64,000 nucleotides of DNA from Henckelia pumila. Lineage: Eukaryota > Streptophyta > Magnoliopsida > Lamiales > Gesneriaceae. Below, piece by piece: positions 36,175-47,719 of this stretch. Position 1 is the stretch's first letter, and each line of letters begins with the position of its first letter. The stretch lies in contig NC_133122.1 of assembly GCF_033568475.1 (NCBI RefSeq), positions 187,445,449 to 187,509,448 of the forward strand. Direction: 5' to 3'. The position numbers and the translations under genes are program-made. The notes beneath the pieces are model-generated. The model saw only the letters and a list, made by a program, of their open reading frames with translations, was not told the origin of the DNA and made no database searches.

Positions 36175-36300
36175 ATATTTCGCGGGAAACGTTATCCCGG
36201 ATTTATTTTAATTCAAGAATCGATTTTTATAATATTTTCTCACTCTTTTTGGCAGGGAAAGGTATTTATATTTCGCGGGAAACGTTATCCCGGATTTATT
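36175..36300 (+). promoter_or_regulatory. Proximal promoter with two perfect E2F-type sites
   Basis: A 33-base block is repeated exactly at 36175-36207 and 36268-36300. Each copy holds TTTCGCGGGAAA (36178-36189 and 36271-36282), the palindromic E2F consensus (TTTCCCGCGAAA on the other strand). The sites lie 225 and 132 bases upstream of the ATG at 36403. Plant E2F/DP factors drive S-phase genes through such sites. No clear TATA box was found between them and the ATG. Confidence 0.7.
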
Positions 36301-36402
36301 AGAAGTTTGATTGATGATAAAGTTGAAACTCAAATAAAATTGAAGATATCTCACTCCAATTAACGCACGATCTCTTTTCTTGTTCTTGTTCTTGGCCTGG
36401 AG

Positions 36403-37710
36403 ATGGAGTCTGAAAGTAACAAGCTTTTCGTTGGGGGAATAACACATGCCACAAGTGCCACAAATCTGAGAGACTATTTCAGCAAGTATGGGGATGTGAA
36501 GAACGTACAGGTTATGAGAAATCGGGTCACTGGTACCAGTCGAGGCTTCGGATTCGTTTCTTTCTCAGACCACTCTTCAATGGAAAGGGCACTGCAGATT
36601 CAGGAACACCAAATTCTCGGAACAAGGGTCCACAAATTTCCTACATCTCTTTTTCTAATAATTCTCATCATGTATATATATATATTAATTAATATCTTCG
36701 GCTTTGGTTAATTTATGATCTTGGTTATTAATGTAACATGGGATTCACAGGTTGCCGTTAACATTCCCAGACCAATAGAGAAGAAGTCCCTGCCTGAAGT
36801 TTCGCTTAATCAAAACACTTCTCCATCGAAAACCAACAAGATTTTTGTTGGGGGTTTGCCATCAAGTTTAACGAAAGAGGAGTTCGATCGGTATTTCGAA
36901 ACTTTTGGCAGGATCACAGATTCAGTCATCATGTGCAACAAACAAAACAACAATCCTCGTGGGTTCGGGTTCGTCACCTATGATTCCGAGAAATCGGTGG
37001 AGAAAGTGGTGATGGATCGTTCGCACCAAATCGGTAACAAGTGGGTCGACGTGAAAATGGCCATACCTAGAGGAGAGGCACCTATTAAATTTTATCCCCA
37101 TGATTCTTACCAAGTTTCTTGGGGTGCTGTGCCTTTTTCCAGGTGTTATTTGAGGCCTGCAGGTCCAAGTATTGATGGTTATTATGCCTATGCTAATCAA
37201 ATGGCATCAAATTTGCACTACCACGGTCAGCAACTTTGGGTAAACCACCCCAACTTTGGGTTTTATCCATCATATTATTATAATACGGCATTTGGATCAC
37301 AACTGGGGAATTCTTATGTCGATCCAACGTACATGGACTACTGCGTCGATGTGAATGAAAGGCAGGGGGATGATGGACCACCTTCTAGTGGTTCCAGTTC
37401 CATTAATAAAAGTGTAACAATACAAGAGGCCGAAGATGTGGAGAATGAAGCATCTGGAAAGCTGAATGATGAAGTAACATTAGACATGGCGGGGGCTGTC
37501 GAGAATGGAGCATCTGGAAAGCCGGACGACGAAATATCACAGGTTGTAGAAGCTGTATCGGATTGTAGTTCATCCGAAATCCCAGTGGTAGTCGACAATG
37601 GGGTATCTGGGATGACGAAGAATAAAGTATCAAAGGTTATAGTTGATGGAAATGGGGACGTAAATGGTCATGCTTCCCAAGATTTTACGAGTGTGTACGA
37701 TCAGTACTAA
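36403..37710 (+). CDS. Two-RRM hnRNP-like RNA-binding protein
   Basis: Two exons, 36403-36627 and 36751-37710, with a 123-base GT-AG intron in phase 0, giving 394 aa. RRM1 spans about residues 7-82 with RNP2 LFVGGI (8-13) and RNP1 RGFGFVSF (47-54). RRM2 spans about 103-178 with RNP2 IFVGGL (106-111) and RNP1 RGFGFVTY (145-152). The intron falls inside RRM1. Then comes a Tyr-rich stretch (YYAYANQ, FGFYPSYYYN) and an acidic tail with three related segments (ENEASGKLNDEV 306, ENGASGKPDDEI 326, DNGVSGMTKNKV 357). The tandem RRM layout resembles plant hnRNP A/B, RNP1 or Musashi-like proteins, which bind mRNA in nucleus or cytoplasm; the exact orthologue is not clear. The ATG is the first in frame and directly precedes RRM1. 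Confidence 0.92.
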
Positions 37711-38156
37711 AGATGGAATCAATCTCACGGGATCGTGTCCTCAAATTCTCACAGATGCTACATTTAATTTCCATGACATTCTATATTCAAGAATGTAGTT
37801 TGTATCATTCATTTGAAATTTACATGCAATTTTGATACTAATTTTGCTTTTGTTGTTTGTGTGTCCTATAACCTAGCTTTATCTTAAACTCGACATGGAT
37901 GATGAATTTTGCAATAGTTGTTTAATTAGATTCCGTGCATTCATAAGAGCGTTATTTTCATGAAATGTTAACACTAATATTGCTTCTGCATGTGACAATT
38001 CTTTCAATAACCTGAACGAAGAGTACCGTACGTAAAATGTTGATCTCCGAAACCCAATTACCAAAACATTATTTCCAACATTACCAAAAATTATAATCGG
38101 ATATATATATATATATTTTTAAGAAAGGAAGCTGCGTATAAATTATTAGAAGTTAG
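37711..38156. other. 3' flank of the RRM gene
   Basis: No other gene seen. T-rich sequence after the stop is consistent with a 3' UTR, but no single poly(A) signal stands out. A short (TA)n run lies near 38101-38116. Confidence 0.5.
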
Positions 38157-38930
38157 CACTACAACAAAAATCCAATTACACAATACCTAAAACACAACGG
38201 TTTTAAGTAAAACTGTTGTTTTTTTAGCTTTTAACAACGGTTTTAATGAAATCGTTGTCTATGACCAGTTTTTTTTTTTTTTTTTTTTTTTACCAAAAAC
38301 AACATTTTTCCAAAAACTGTTGTTTTTTTGCTTATTTTTTTTTTGTCAAAGACAATTAAAAACCGTTGTCCATGAGCGTTCTTTCTGTGCACAAAGACAA
38401 CGGTTTTTTAAAAACCGGTGTCTTTGATAAAAAAAACTATTTTTTTTTTTTTTATGATCTGTAGATCAACAACAATGGATTTTGGTTTGGTTTTGAAAAA
38501 AGGTTGTCTAGTTTTTTGTCAAGTACTTTATTTAACTCAATTTTCTATCTCTCTCTCTCTCTTTCTCTCTACTGCACCGTCTTCTTCCTTCTTTCTTTTC
38601 TTACTTTTTATTTTCCTCCACAATTTCAGGCACTTTGACCGTCGCTAGCTGCGCCGCCGGTTATCCATTTTCAAAACCGAGAGCATTTCCAGAATCTCCT
38701 CGATGAGGGCTATCCGTTACTACCAATTTTCTTAATTTTTATGCTTGTTTCGTTGGACCCATTTTTTCAGTCGCCGCCCCAACCGTCGCAGACCGCCTCC
38801 TAGACTAGGAGAAAGGTTTTTTAGGTTATTTGGAGATTTAATTCAAAGCCTTGAGGTATATTTCAAAAATTAGGGTTTTGAATTTTGGAATTTTTGATTA
38901 TTTTGAATTGTATGATGTGAGTGGGTGATA
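38157..38930 (+). mobile_element. CACTA (En/Spm) element, one end only
   Basis: CACTACAACAAAAA at 38157-38170 is the classic CACTA terminal repeat, and TAG precedes it as a possible 3-base target site. Repeated subterminal motifs follow on both strands (CAACGGTTTTA, AAAACCGTTGTC, GACAACGG), as transposase-binding sites do in this superfamily. A pyrimidine-rich, leader-like stretch is at 38550-38630. No opposite end or transposase is visible, and the sequence runs into a gypsy remnant at about 38940, so the element is truncated. The right limit is approximate. Confidence 0.75.
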
Positions 38931-38940
38931 ATCTTGTTGG

Positions 38941-40950
38941 TATCACTTGCGAGTCTATTGATGAGTCTTGTAATCTTGCTATTCAATTGAGTCCAAAAGA
39001 AGTTCTTGAGGATCAATTAAAAATTTGAGTTATATGGCTGAAAAAAAAAGTGTGATGAAAAAATGAGATAGCCATGGAAAAAAAAAAAAAAAAGAGAAAG
39101 AAAATTTAGAGGCCAAAAGAAAGAGAGTGCAAAAGAGTGAGATAGTCTTGGAGAGAAAAAAAAAGAGGAAAGAAAAGAGAGGAAAGAGACCAATAAAAAA
39201 AGAAAATATTATGGTCCAAAATTGCGAGGTTCAAAAGTTTTTGCAATTAAATAAAATCCATAAAGTACTTATATACAAAGAGGTTTTATCTCATTGTGAT
39301 GATATAGCCAGTTCAATCCCGAGCATTGTTATTTCTTCTTTGCAGGTTATATGAGATGTTTTTATTAACAAGCAAAGGGGATTTAATGCTAAAATAGTAG
39401 GCATGATTGATCAATGTAAAGTTGGTCACACACAAGATGGGGTTGAAGGTTTGAAAGTTGTTCCCTTTGAGAGATATGATGTAGAGTCAAATCAAAGGTA
39501 CAAATTCAATACCAACTTTAAAAGGTATGATCTCAATTTTCAATTGTTTGGATTTAATGACTTTGTTGAGAGATTTGTGACTATGTTATCTATGAAATAT
39601 GAGTTAATTTCAAATTTTGATCTTATGTCTCTTGAAATTTTGCATCCTACAAGAGTGAATGATTTGGATCATATTGATGTGTTGAAGTTACTTTTTGATC
39701 TCAAGGTGTTTGAATCGTGGTATGTTACGAGATTGAGTGATTTGGTTTATGTTGTTGTGTGTGAATGTTACATGAATAGTATAGGTGGAAAGTCTTATTT
39801 TTTTGAGTGGTTAGTGATGACTTTTGGGCTAGTTAATGTACGTAATATTTTCATGGGTTTGATGGATTATGTTTTGCATGAATCTATGGGTAAATTTGTT
39901 GTGGTATACTTTGATTATATCTTAGTATATAGCAAAAATTTTAAAGTGCATGTTGAACATTATAGAATTGTGTTAATCATGTTGGATATGAAGTTTTTGA
40001 GTCATGAGCATGTTAGAAAGTTAAATGTATTTCGTGCAATAGAACTTGTTTTATTTATTAATGGTGTGAGTCCTCATAGAAGGAGAGTTCTTGATGGAAA
40101 GGTGATTAATTGTCAACAAGGTAAGGAGTATGTAGTAGTTACTATACTATCACAAAGATACTTATTTTTATCTATCTTGTTTTTAAGGTTGTTATGGATT
40201 GAGAATGTTAATGAGTTTTCTGCATTTGATAGTGATTTTGAGGATGTGTTTGAAAAATACTTGTGCAGTGTTCATGATAATTCTTATATGAGCAAGTATT
40301 TGTTTGGAGAAAATAAGTTGTTCTTTATATGTTAGTCATTGCATGATTTGTTTAATGAAAAAACATGTGTATTGAGTTTGAAGTGTAATTTTGAGAAATC
40401 CAAATTAAAGAGTATGTTGGATGAATATTTGTTGTGGTTAACTATGAAAAGATATGTCGAGTAGAGTTGTGAGTGTCATATTGCATGTGAAGTGTTTCTT
40501 ATTCCTAGAAAACAATGGTTGTACTTAAATTTAAACTTTGTGTTGGTATTAACTAGGTCTACGAAGGGGAGGAATTTAGTGTATGTATTGCTTAGTGGAA
40601 TATTAATAATATTTTTGCATTCTAATGATGTTGAGGTGTTTAATTACAGCATGAGAGATTTCGTGAGTCTAGATATGGTTTTGAGTGAGCAAGTTATGTT
40701 TGCGTATGTGGAGAATATTGTTAAAGTTTCTAAATCTTGTTTGGTTTTTGTAAATAATGGGAAAGATTTGAGGACAAATCTTTATGAAGAAGCGAAGTCT
40801 GATATGAATCCAGGAGGTGCTCGAAGATTCATATTGTTCCAAGATTTGCTCCGTAATTTGCCGTCGAGACTTGAAGGATTTGGACTACATGGAAACCAAG
40901 TCGGAATGTTTGAATATCATTTTGGAGGTTATTATAATTTTATTTAAGTC
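38941..40950 (+). pseudogene. Ty3/gypsy pol remnant with Lys/Glu-rich linker
   Basis: Begins in the linker before RT (IQLSPKEVLEDQLKI, then lysine-rich runs at 39040-39190) and continues IYKEVLSHCDD, SIPSIVISSLQ, as in gypsy elements that have a charged linker before RT. The RT core is in the 39403-40335 frame: FEWLVMTFGLVN and KFVVVYFDYILVYSKN, where the catalytic FDD/YDD box has become FDY. The stretch 40340-40950 is more decayed. Internal deletions separate the blocks, so no product is expected. Confidence 0.7.
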
Positions 40951-41721
40951 CAAAGAGATCAAGAAAGTGAAGAAAATATTGAAGAAAAGTAAAAAATACA
41001 AAGGTGGGTTCGAAGCCATAGCGCGCCCGCGCCTAGTCCGTCGCGCGCACGCGCCTTCCTTTGCAACAGTCATGCGCGCCGCGCGCCCGCGCTGACGGGT
41101 GATGGTTTTACAAAGAATATGCGAGGAATGAGCGCGCCCGCACTGATGATCCAGGCGCCCACGTTGCGTTCTCTCACACACACTTCAGCATGTTTGTGTG
41201 TGTTCGGGGATTTTTTATATCTTTTGATATATTATGTTATTTTGAGTCTTTTAAGCCTATTAGGAAACTTTTAGGAGATATCTTTAGATATATTTTGAAT
41301 TATTTTGCGATATCTTTTATTATTTTGTAGTTGCATTATAAATACAACAAATACATTCATTATTGAATAACATAGTTCATATTATTGATTTTATCAGTCT
41401 AAAATTCTCTCTAGAATTTTATCAAAAATTTGCTTGTTTTTATCAAAATAAAACTTATCAAAGTTTAACAACTTTGTGGGGTTTGTCAATTGATTATCTT
41501 TGTGGATTGTCAGAAACAAGTTTTCTGAAGGTTCCGTTGTGATTAATTGTTTATTCTCGTGATAATTTGTTGCAAGTTTCGTTGTAAATTAGAGGTGGAT
41601 ATCCAAAAACTTACTTTTTCAAAAGATCGGGACAATACAATTGAATCTTATTGTCTATTGGATTGAGGGTACGATTTTAATATAGTCGTATTTGCCTTCC
41701 ATACATTAAGAATTCACATCA
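40950..41721 (+). repeat. 3' LTR of the gypsy remnant
   Basis: Closely parallels 57900-58667: a cluster of GCGCGCCCGCGC-type units (41019-41165), CAGCATGTTTGTGTGTGT, a TATAAATAC box near 41338, then GTACGATTTTAATATAGTCG and an end ...TTCACATCA at 41721. The right edge is firm; the left edge is approximate. Confidence 0.7.
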
Positions 41722-42107
41722 GGATATTTCCAATATTGTTGGGTTCCTTATATGGTAGATGAGACAAGATTTTTCTGAAATCTCTCCAACTACTAGTGGA
41801 GAGTTTTCAGGGGTGACTTCCTTGGTCGAAGCACAATGGATGACCACGTGTCACACATTGAATTCAACCCTGAGAAGCGCCTAGCTTTGAAAACTGTATC
41901 TTCTCTTCTAACTCCATCCTGCTGGGATCCACATAATACAAAACTCTGATGGCAACCGTGGAAATGAAGATCTTGGAAAAGCCTAGGTATCCTGCAATTC
42001 CAATTACTGATACTAATATCGTCACTGAATCCAACTTGTAATCCTACAAAGGATAACCCAAAATTAATACTATGTCCCAAAGAATCTTATTGCATGCTCT
42101 GATACCA
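41722..42107 (-). other. Primer-binding site and leader of a minus-strand gypsy
   Basis: On the minus strand TGGTATCAGAGC (42107-42096), the standard initiator-Met tRNA primer site, follows the LTR by four bases. The leader then runs to 41722, where the other element's LTR cuts it. The one open frame (42080-41793, 95 aa) matches no Gag I recognise. Confidence 0.75.
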
Positions 42108-42111
42108 TAAA

Positions 42112-43392
42112 TGCAGTGACCCGCACCGTGATCACCTACTAATCAGAAGCTTAAGCATGCAATTAATCAATAAATAATATTAATCAAAGTAACTTGCGGA
42201 ACTTAAATAAATCAATATCAGAAAATAAAAACCTAGTGGTCAACCCTGTAATCTATCCTTGGTCACCACCTAACCTCCTTGCCATTAGGAGAACTACCTG
42301 CATCTACCCCATTGAATGGGGTATCCAAATAACAAAAAATAACCGGAAGTGAGCCTAACACGGTCAGTACGAGAGTATGAGTATACACTAATGTGTGCAT
42401 GTATGCAAATGAAATGGGTACCAAGACACTCAAGTCAAGAAACTGGATCATAGACCGGGCCCAGGGTATATAGCACGCTACGCCGTATCCTCAGGAGGTG
42501 GCTCATATACCCAGTGGATAATGGTGACCTGATACTAGTACAAGTGTCCAACCATAACGGTGACCTGACATTAGTACAAGTGTCCAACCATCACGGTGAC
42601 CTGACACAAAACTTACGTATCCAACCATCCACAAACTCGTAGGGTGAGCGCCCTACTATAGGATACCTCTAGAATAAAGACACAATATGCTCATGTATGT
42701 AACATACAGTCATGAAATGTTGTATATAAAGACATATAAAACATGCAATCACATAATACATGCAAACACATAATACATGCATACTCAATCTTGATATCTT
42801 GAATAATACTTTTGTACCTTACTAAGGCAGATCCTAGAAGCTCCCCTAGGTCCAAGCCTACAATGCAGCACTTTGTCCATCATCAGCCCACTGATGTTGC
42901 ATGCCCCAGAGCTTGGGCACAGCCTGGCTACTACTCCTGGACACCTTTCCAGAGCTCCGCCGCTTGGCTGCTACTACGGACACTGTCCGTTATATAAAAA
43001 CTACTACCTACTCCAACTATTAAAATAAGAGTACCCAAAAGCTCTTAAAATCGAGCTAATATGGGCCAAGGAGAGGATAAATTGCATTTCAAAATGAGGA
43101 ATTCAGGCCCCTATTTACTGGGTACATTCGGATGCTCCGATCGGCCAAATCGGACCGTCCGATCTGCATGTTTGGCCACGTGGCATGATCTCGTTGACAT
43201 CTATCCCGCAAACACATCGGACGGTCCGATCTCCGCCATGTTTCAGCTTCAACTTGACCCCTCATCGGACGCTCCAATCCTAAAACGGACGGTTCGATCC
43301 TATTCGAGTATATTTAGCAATTTAGTCCCATAATTAATTCATTAATCATGTTTAAGTACCTTAATATTATAAAATGAAACCGGGCTACTACA
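42112..43392 (-). repeat. 5' LTR of a minus-strand Tekay/Del-like gypsy
   Basis: On the minus strand it starts TGTAGTAGCCCGG and ends GGGTCACTGCA, 1281 bases. It carries CGGACGGTCCGAT-type palindromes (about 43128-43300), a 36-base tandem repeat at 42523-42625, the TAGGGCGCTCACCCTACGAG hairpin (about 42640) and ATACCCCATTCAATGGGG (about 42305). It landed in the RT region of the plus-strand element that resumes at 43393. Confidence 0.85.
42523..42625 (-). repeat. 36-base tandem repeat inside the LTR
   Basis: Just under three copies, with units starting at 42523, 42559 and 42595. Each starts GGTGACCTGA and contains AGTACAAGTGTCCAACCAT (the third is partial). I did not see this expansion in the other LTRs of this superfamily in the window. 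Confidence 0.8.
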
Positions 43393-45930
43393 GGTATACC
43401 ACTAGAGTGTGCCCGAGACTCAGATATCTCTAAGACTGTTTTCCGCACAAGGTATGGTCATTTTGAATTACTGGAAATGCTATTCGGTTTGACGAATGCA
43501 CCCGCAATATTTATTGACCTGATAAACCGTGTATTCCGAGATTATCTTGATAAATTTATCACTTCATTGATGATATTCTTCTTTATTTGCATGATATGTA
43601 TGAGCATGTACGTCAATTGAGAATTGTATTACAGACGTTATGCAAAAAATAGCTATATGCTAAGTTGAGAAAATGTGAATTTTATATTGATCGAGTCGTG
43701 TTTTTTGGTCATGTTATATCCAGATAAGGAATATATGTGGATCCAAATAAGGTTGAGGAAGTGTTGAACTGGGCACGCCCGATGATGGTGGCTGAGATTC
43801 GTAGTTTCCTAGGTCTAGCTGGATATTATCGTCGGTTCATTAAGAATTTCTCCTAGTTAGCCAGGCCTTTGACACAGCATACCTGAAATAATGTTCCCTT
43901 TGAATCGTCCTCGGAGTGTGAGGAATCTTTTCATAAAATCTGTAAAAATTTGTCAACTGCACCTATGCTAGCTCTACCATCTGGATCGGGAGGTTATGTT
44001 ATCTACACTAATGCCTCGGAATAGGGATTAGGGTGTGTATTGACACAATATGAACATGTGTTAGCATATGCCTCTCGACAGTTGAAGACGCATGAGATGA
44101 ATTATACAGTACGCGATATCAAGTTGGACTCCATTATATTTGCACTCAAGATCTGGAGGCATTACTTGTATGACGAGAAGTTTGAGATATTCACTGATCA
44201 CAAGAGTCTGAAGTACTTATTCATTCAGGTAGAGTTGAACATGCGATAGTGTCACTGGATGAATTTGCTGAAAAACTATGATTATGAGATCAAGTACCAT
44301 CTAGGCTTTATTAATCTTACTGCCAATTCCCTGAGTCGACAGATGAGACTCTCTACTCTTCAGACTAGTTGATATCTGTAGTATGATTCAGGAATGATTT
44401 TTTTTGGATTCACATTCAAGCACAAGAAATGATTTGATGGAGTTTGTATGCATTCTATTCTATTTGAGCTAGTCATGTACTCTTGGATCAGAGATGCTCA
44501 GATTTTTGATTCTAAGACGTAACAATTGGCTCGTTTAGCCACTGGTGAGAATAAATCTAGATTCCATTATCAATCTAATGGATTATTATGTTTATCCAAT
44601 CGAGTATTTGTGCCTAATGACGCGGAACTGAGGAATGAGATTCTAGATCAGGCTCACAGAAGTCAACTGACAGTTCACCCTAGAAGCATGAAGATGTACA
44701 AGGACTTGCGATCTAGATTCTGGTGGAAAGGAATGAAGCGGAGTGTTTTTTCTGTCAGCAAGTCAAGACCGAGCATATACGACCAGGTGGGTTGTTACAG
44801 AGCTTAGAGGTTCATGAGTGGAAATGAAAGCATGTGACTATGGATTCATCGCCCATTTGCCTATTACCTCTTGGAAATGTGATTCTATATGGGTCGTCGT
44901 GGATCATCCGACAAAGTTTGCACACTTTATTCTTTACAAATGGGATTATTATTTTGATTGCATGGCATGGTTATAAATCCAGGAGATCGTGCGCTTCCAT
45001 GTAGTTCCACTGAGCATAGTTAGTGGTAGGGATCCGCGGTTTACCTCACGTTTCTAAGGCAGTTTTCAGTAGATCTTGGGCACCACTTTGAGTATGAGTA
45101 CAACATATCATCCAAAAACTTACGGACAGTGAGAACAGACCATACATACATTGGAAGATATGCTGAGAGCATCTGTAATGGACTTTGACTTGTCTTGACA
45201 TGACCATTTACCTTTGGCCGAGTTTGCCTATATTAACAGTTATCATCGCAATAGTGGCATGACACCTTTTGATGCATTGAATGGACAAAGATTACGTACT
45301 CCATTGTTTTGGGATGATGTGGGAGAACGACAGGGCGAAGGGCCAGAGATGGTGAAACATGTTGCAGATAAGGTAGACTTGATCAAGCAGAGGATCAAAG
45401 CTACCCAGGACCGACAAGCGAGTTATGCTAACACTCAGCGTAGGCCATTGCAGTATCCTAAAGAACATGTCTTTCTCCGCGTCTCACCTTTTTGAAAGGC
45501 GATGAGATATGGCTTAAAGGGAAAGTTGTATCCTAGGTACATTGGACCATTCCAGATCCTGGAGAAAATTGGAGACGTTGCTTATCGTCCGGCGCTACCG
45601 CCATATGTCTCCAGTATCCATGACGTATTCCACGTGTCACTGCTTCGGCAGTACATAGCTGATGAATTGCATGTGATACATCCGACAGATGTTTAGCTAG
45701 AACCATGTCTTTCATATATGGAACAAACACTTTGGATTCTCAACAACAAAGACAAAGTACTCCGGAACAAGAGCATACAATTGGTCATGGTACAGTGGCA
45801 ACATAGAGAAACTGAAGGGGCAACTTGGGAACTTGAAAGACATATGCGGACAGAATGTCCAGAGTTGTTTGATACATATCCTATAGATATGTATGTATAT
45901 CATGTAAATATGTATGAAATTTTTTATTAA
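43393..45930 (+). pseudogene. Tekay/Del-like gypsy pol: RT end, RNase H, integrase, chromodomain
   Basis: RT resumes with [21 protein letters not shown] and keeps FIDDILLY in a shifted frame near 43566. RNase H has [19 protein letters not shown] and [13 protein letters not shown] (44040-44250). Integrase has LDQAHRSQLTVHPRSMKMY (zinc-finger end), VVDHPTKFAHF near 44900 and MAEFAYINSYHRNSGMTPFD (45214). The C-terminal module (RYIGPFQILEKIGDVAY, then VMVQWQHRETEGATWELE at 45785-45840) is chromodomain-like. Stops and frameshifts are frequent, and the first part of RT and all of Gag are missing. Confidence 0.85.
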
Positions 45931-46008
45931 TAAAGCATGAATTTTGGCTATCCTAATTTGTTACCCAGACTTAAATTTTGAGAACGAAATTTCCTAAGTT
46001 GGGGAGAA

Positions 46009-46261
46009 TGTAGTAACCTGTGCCCTATTTTAAGTTGATTAAATATTAAACATGATTATGGGTTACTAATTAAACAAATCAAGGGATTAAATGTGACTAA
46101 AACATGAATTCTGGACATCGGAACCACTGGAGAGTTCGGAAGAACCAAAATGGACCCTTGTTAAGTTTGAAAACAGGGTAGTTCGGATTCCAGTTATCAA
46201 TTCGGAACATTTGAAATACAGATCGGAACTTTTGATCTATACCCAAACAAGACAGCCAAAG
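46009..46261 (+). repeat. 3' LTR of the plus-strand gypsy, truncated
   Basis: TGTAGTAACCTG starts right after the purine tract TTGGGGAGAA. Only 253 bases remain before the minus-strand LTR at 46262. TTCGGAAC-type units are visible at 46135-46230. Confidence 0.8.
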
Positions 46262-46380
46262 TGCGGGGACCTCAGGTTGTTAATCTCATTTTAGGGCAAT
46301 TAATGATTAATAAAACAATTAATCAAGCATTTAAAATAATATCAAACCAAGAGCTAAATTTTTTTTTTAAAAAACAGCAC

Positions 46381-46565
46381 CTCGCTCGATCGGGAAAATT
46401 CAACCGATCGAGCGAGCTAGGAGTTCAAACTCTCGGGTCTAAAATATATTTGGCCGCGCTCGATCCCACGAATTCACCCGATCGAGCGGGCCTCAAATTC
46501 ATATTCTCCGTTTGAGAAAATTACATGCCGCGCTCGATCCGACGAATTCACCCGATCGAGAGGGC
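46381..46565 (-). repeat. Three CGATCG palindrome units in the LTR
   Basis: Three spaced hairpins of the form CGCTCGATC - short spacer - GATCGAGCG start at about 46383, 46458 and 46532, roughly 75 bases apart. The same trio occurs in the sister LTR at 59249-59430 with different spacers, so the stems are conserved while the loops drift. Confidence 0.8.
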
Positions 46566-47719
46566 ACTCTACTTCAAAAATTTTGCAGAATCATTTTTTG
46601 CTGTCAAAACATGGAACAAGGCATGAATCATCTACACAATTGATCCCAAACATGAAATTTAAATCCGAAACATATATAAACATATGTACGAAGTCTTTAG
46701 CATCATATCAATGCATTTCTTACATCAAACATTCAATTCAAAAGTCGTTAAACTAACAATATTCAACCAAACATCATAAGTGTTTCAAGTCTAAATTTTT
46801 CTTAACAAGTTTGATGTATTCTACAACACAACTTCAACTAAAACCCGAGTCCTCACGTGCTAAACTCTCTCCCGAGCTGTCAATGACGTCTCTGACTAGC
46901 TCCAGCCCGCTCTGTTGCCATGCACACATACAAAACAAGGCAACAGCCGGATAAACTCCAGTGAAAAATCATTCTCAGTATAATCGACATTTAAAGCGTT
47001 AAATAAATCATATCGACTCTAATCATAATCAACTCAATAATAGAGTAAATAACGCATATATTGATTAAGAATTGATTCATATAACGTCGTTGCCATCAAG
47101 ATTCGTAACCGATCTTGATATGGATATCCATCTATCATAGTCGTCTCATACTAGAAAATAAGATCGCCTCAGATCTTGTTGTAGAATCAATTCAATATCA
47201 TATCATATCATATCATCATCATATCGACTCAAACTCAAAGATCCACTACCTGAGATGGATCGACAACATCAAAATCAAATCAAAAAGATAAACAAGTATG
47301 AGAATATGGCAGGACAACTCAAGAAGCTTCATTCTCGAGTTTCAAATCCCTGACTCGCGATGTCGTCTTATACCTTCGTATTTTCTCGGTTTTGAACGCT
47401 TCAAATCTGAAACATAACATCAAGACATTCATATCAAACTTCATTCGACTCTGTCATTTTAAAATCGATTCAAAATCATCAATAGATCTTCAATCAAAAT
47501 CACTTCAACCTCAACGTCTTCTTCTTCGGTTTGAATTCAAGTTCTTGAGTTGTTAGCCTTCAAAACTAGTTTGAAATTGAAGAATAAAAATACTACAACG
47601 TCAACATCATCTCAAAAAACTTCTCAGCTCAATCATAGGCTATCAAAACGGTCTCAAAACACAAATCGACAGCGTAGCGACTGAAAATCAGTAACCGACA
47701 AAATATCGAAATCAATATC

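Noticed and set aside
41793-42080. A 95-codon minus-strand frame as a host gene
   Set aside because: It lies in the leader after a retroelement primer site and has no recognisable domain; chance is the simplest explanation.
46381-46565. CRISPR-like array of spaced repeats
   Set aside because: Only three imperfect palindromes with spacers of uneven content, inside an LTR of a plant retroelement; the sister LTR has the same trio.
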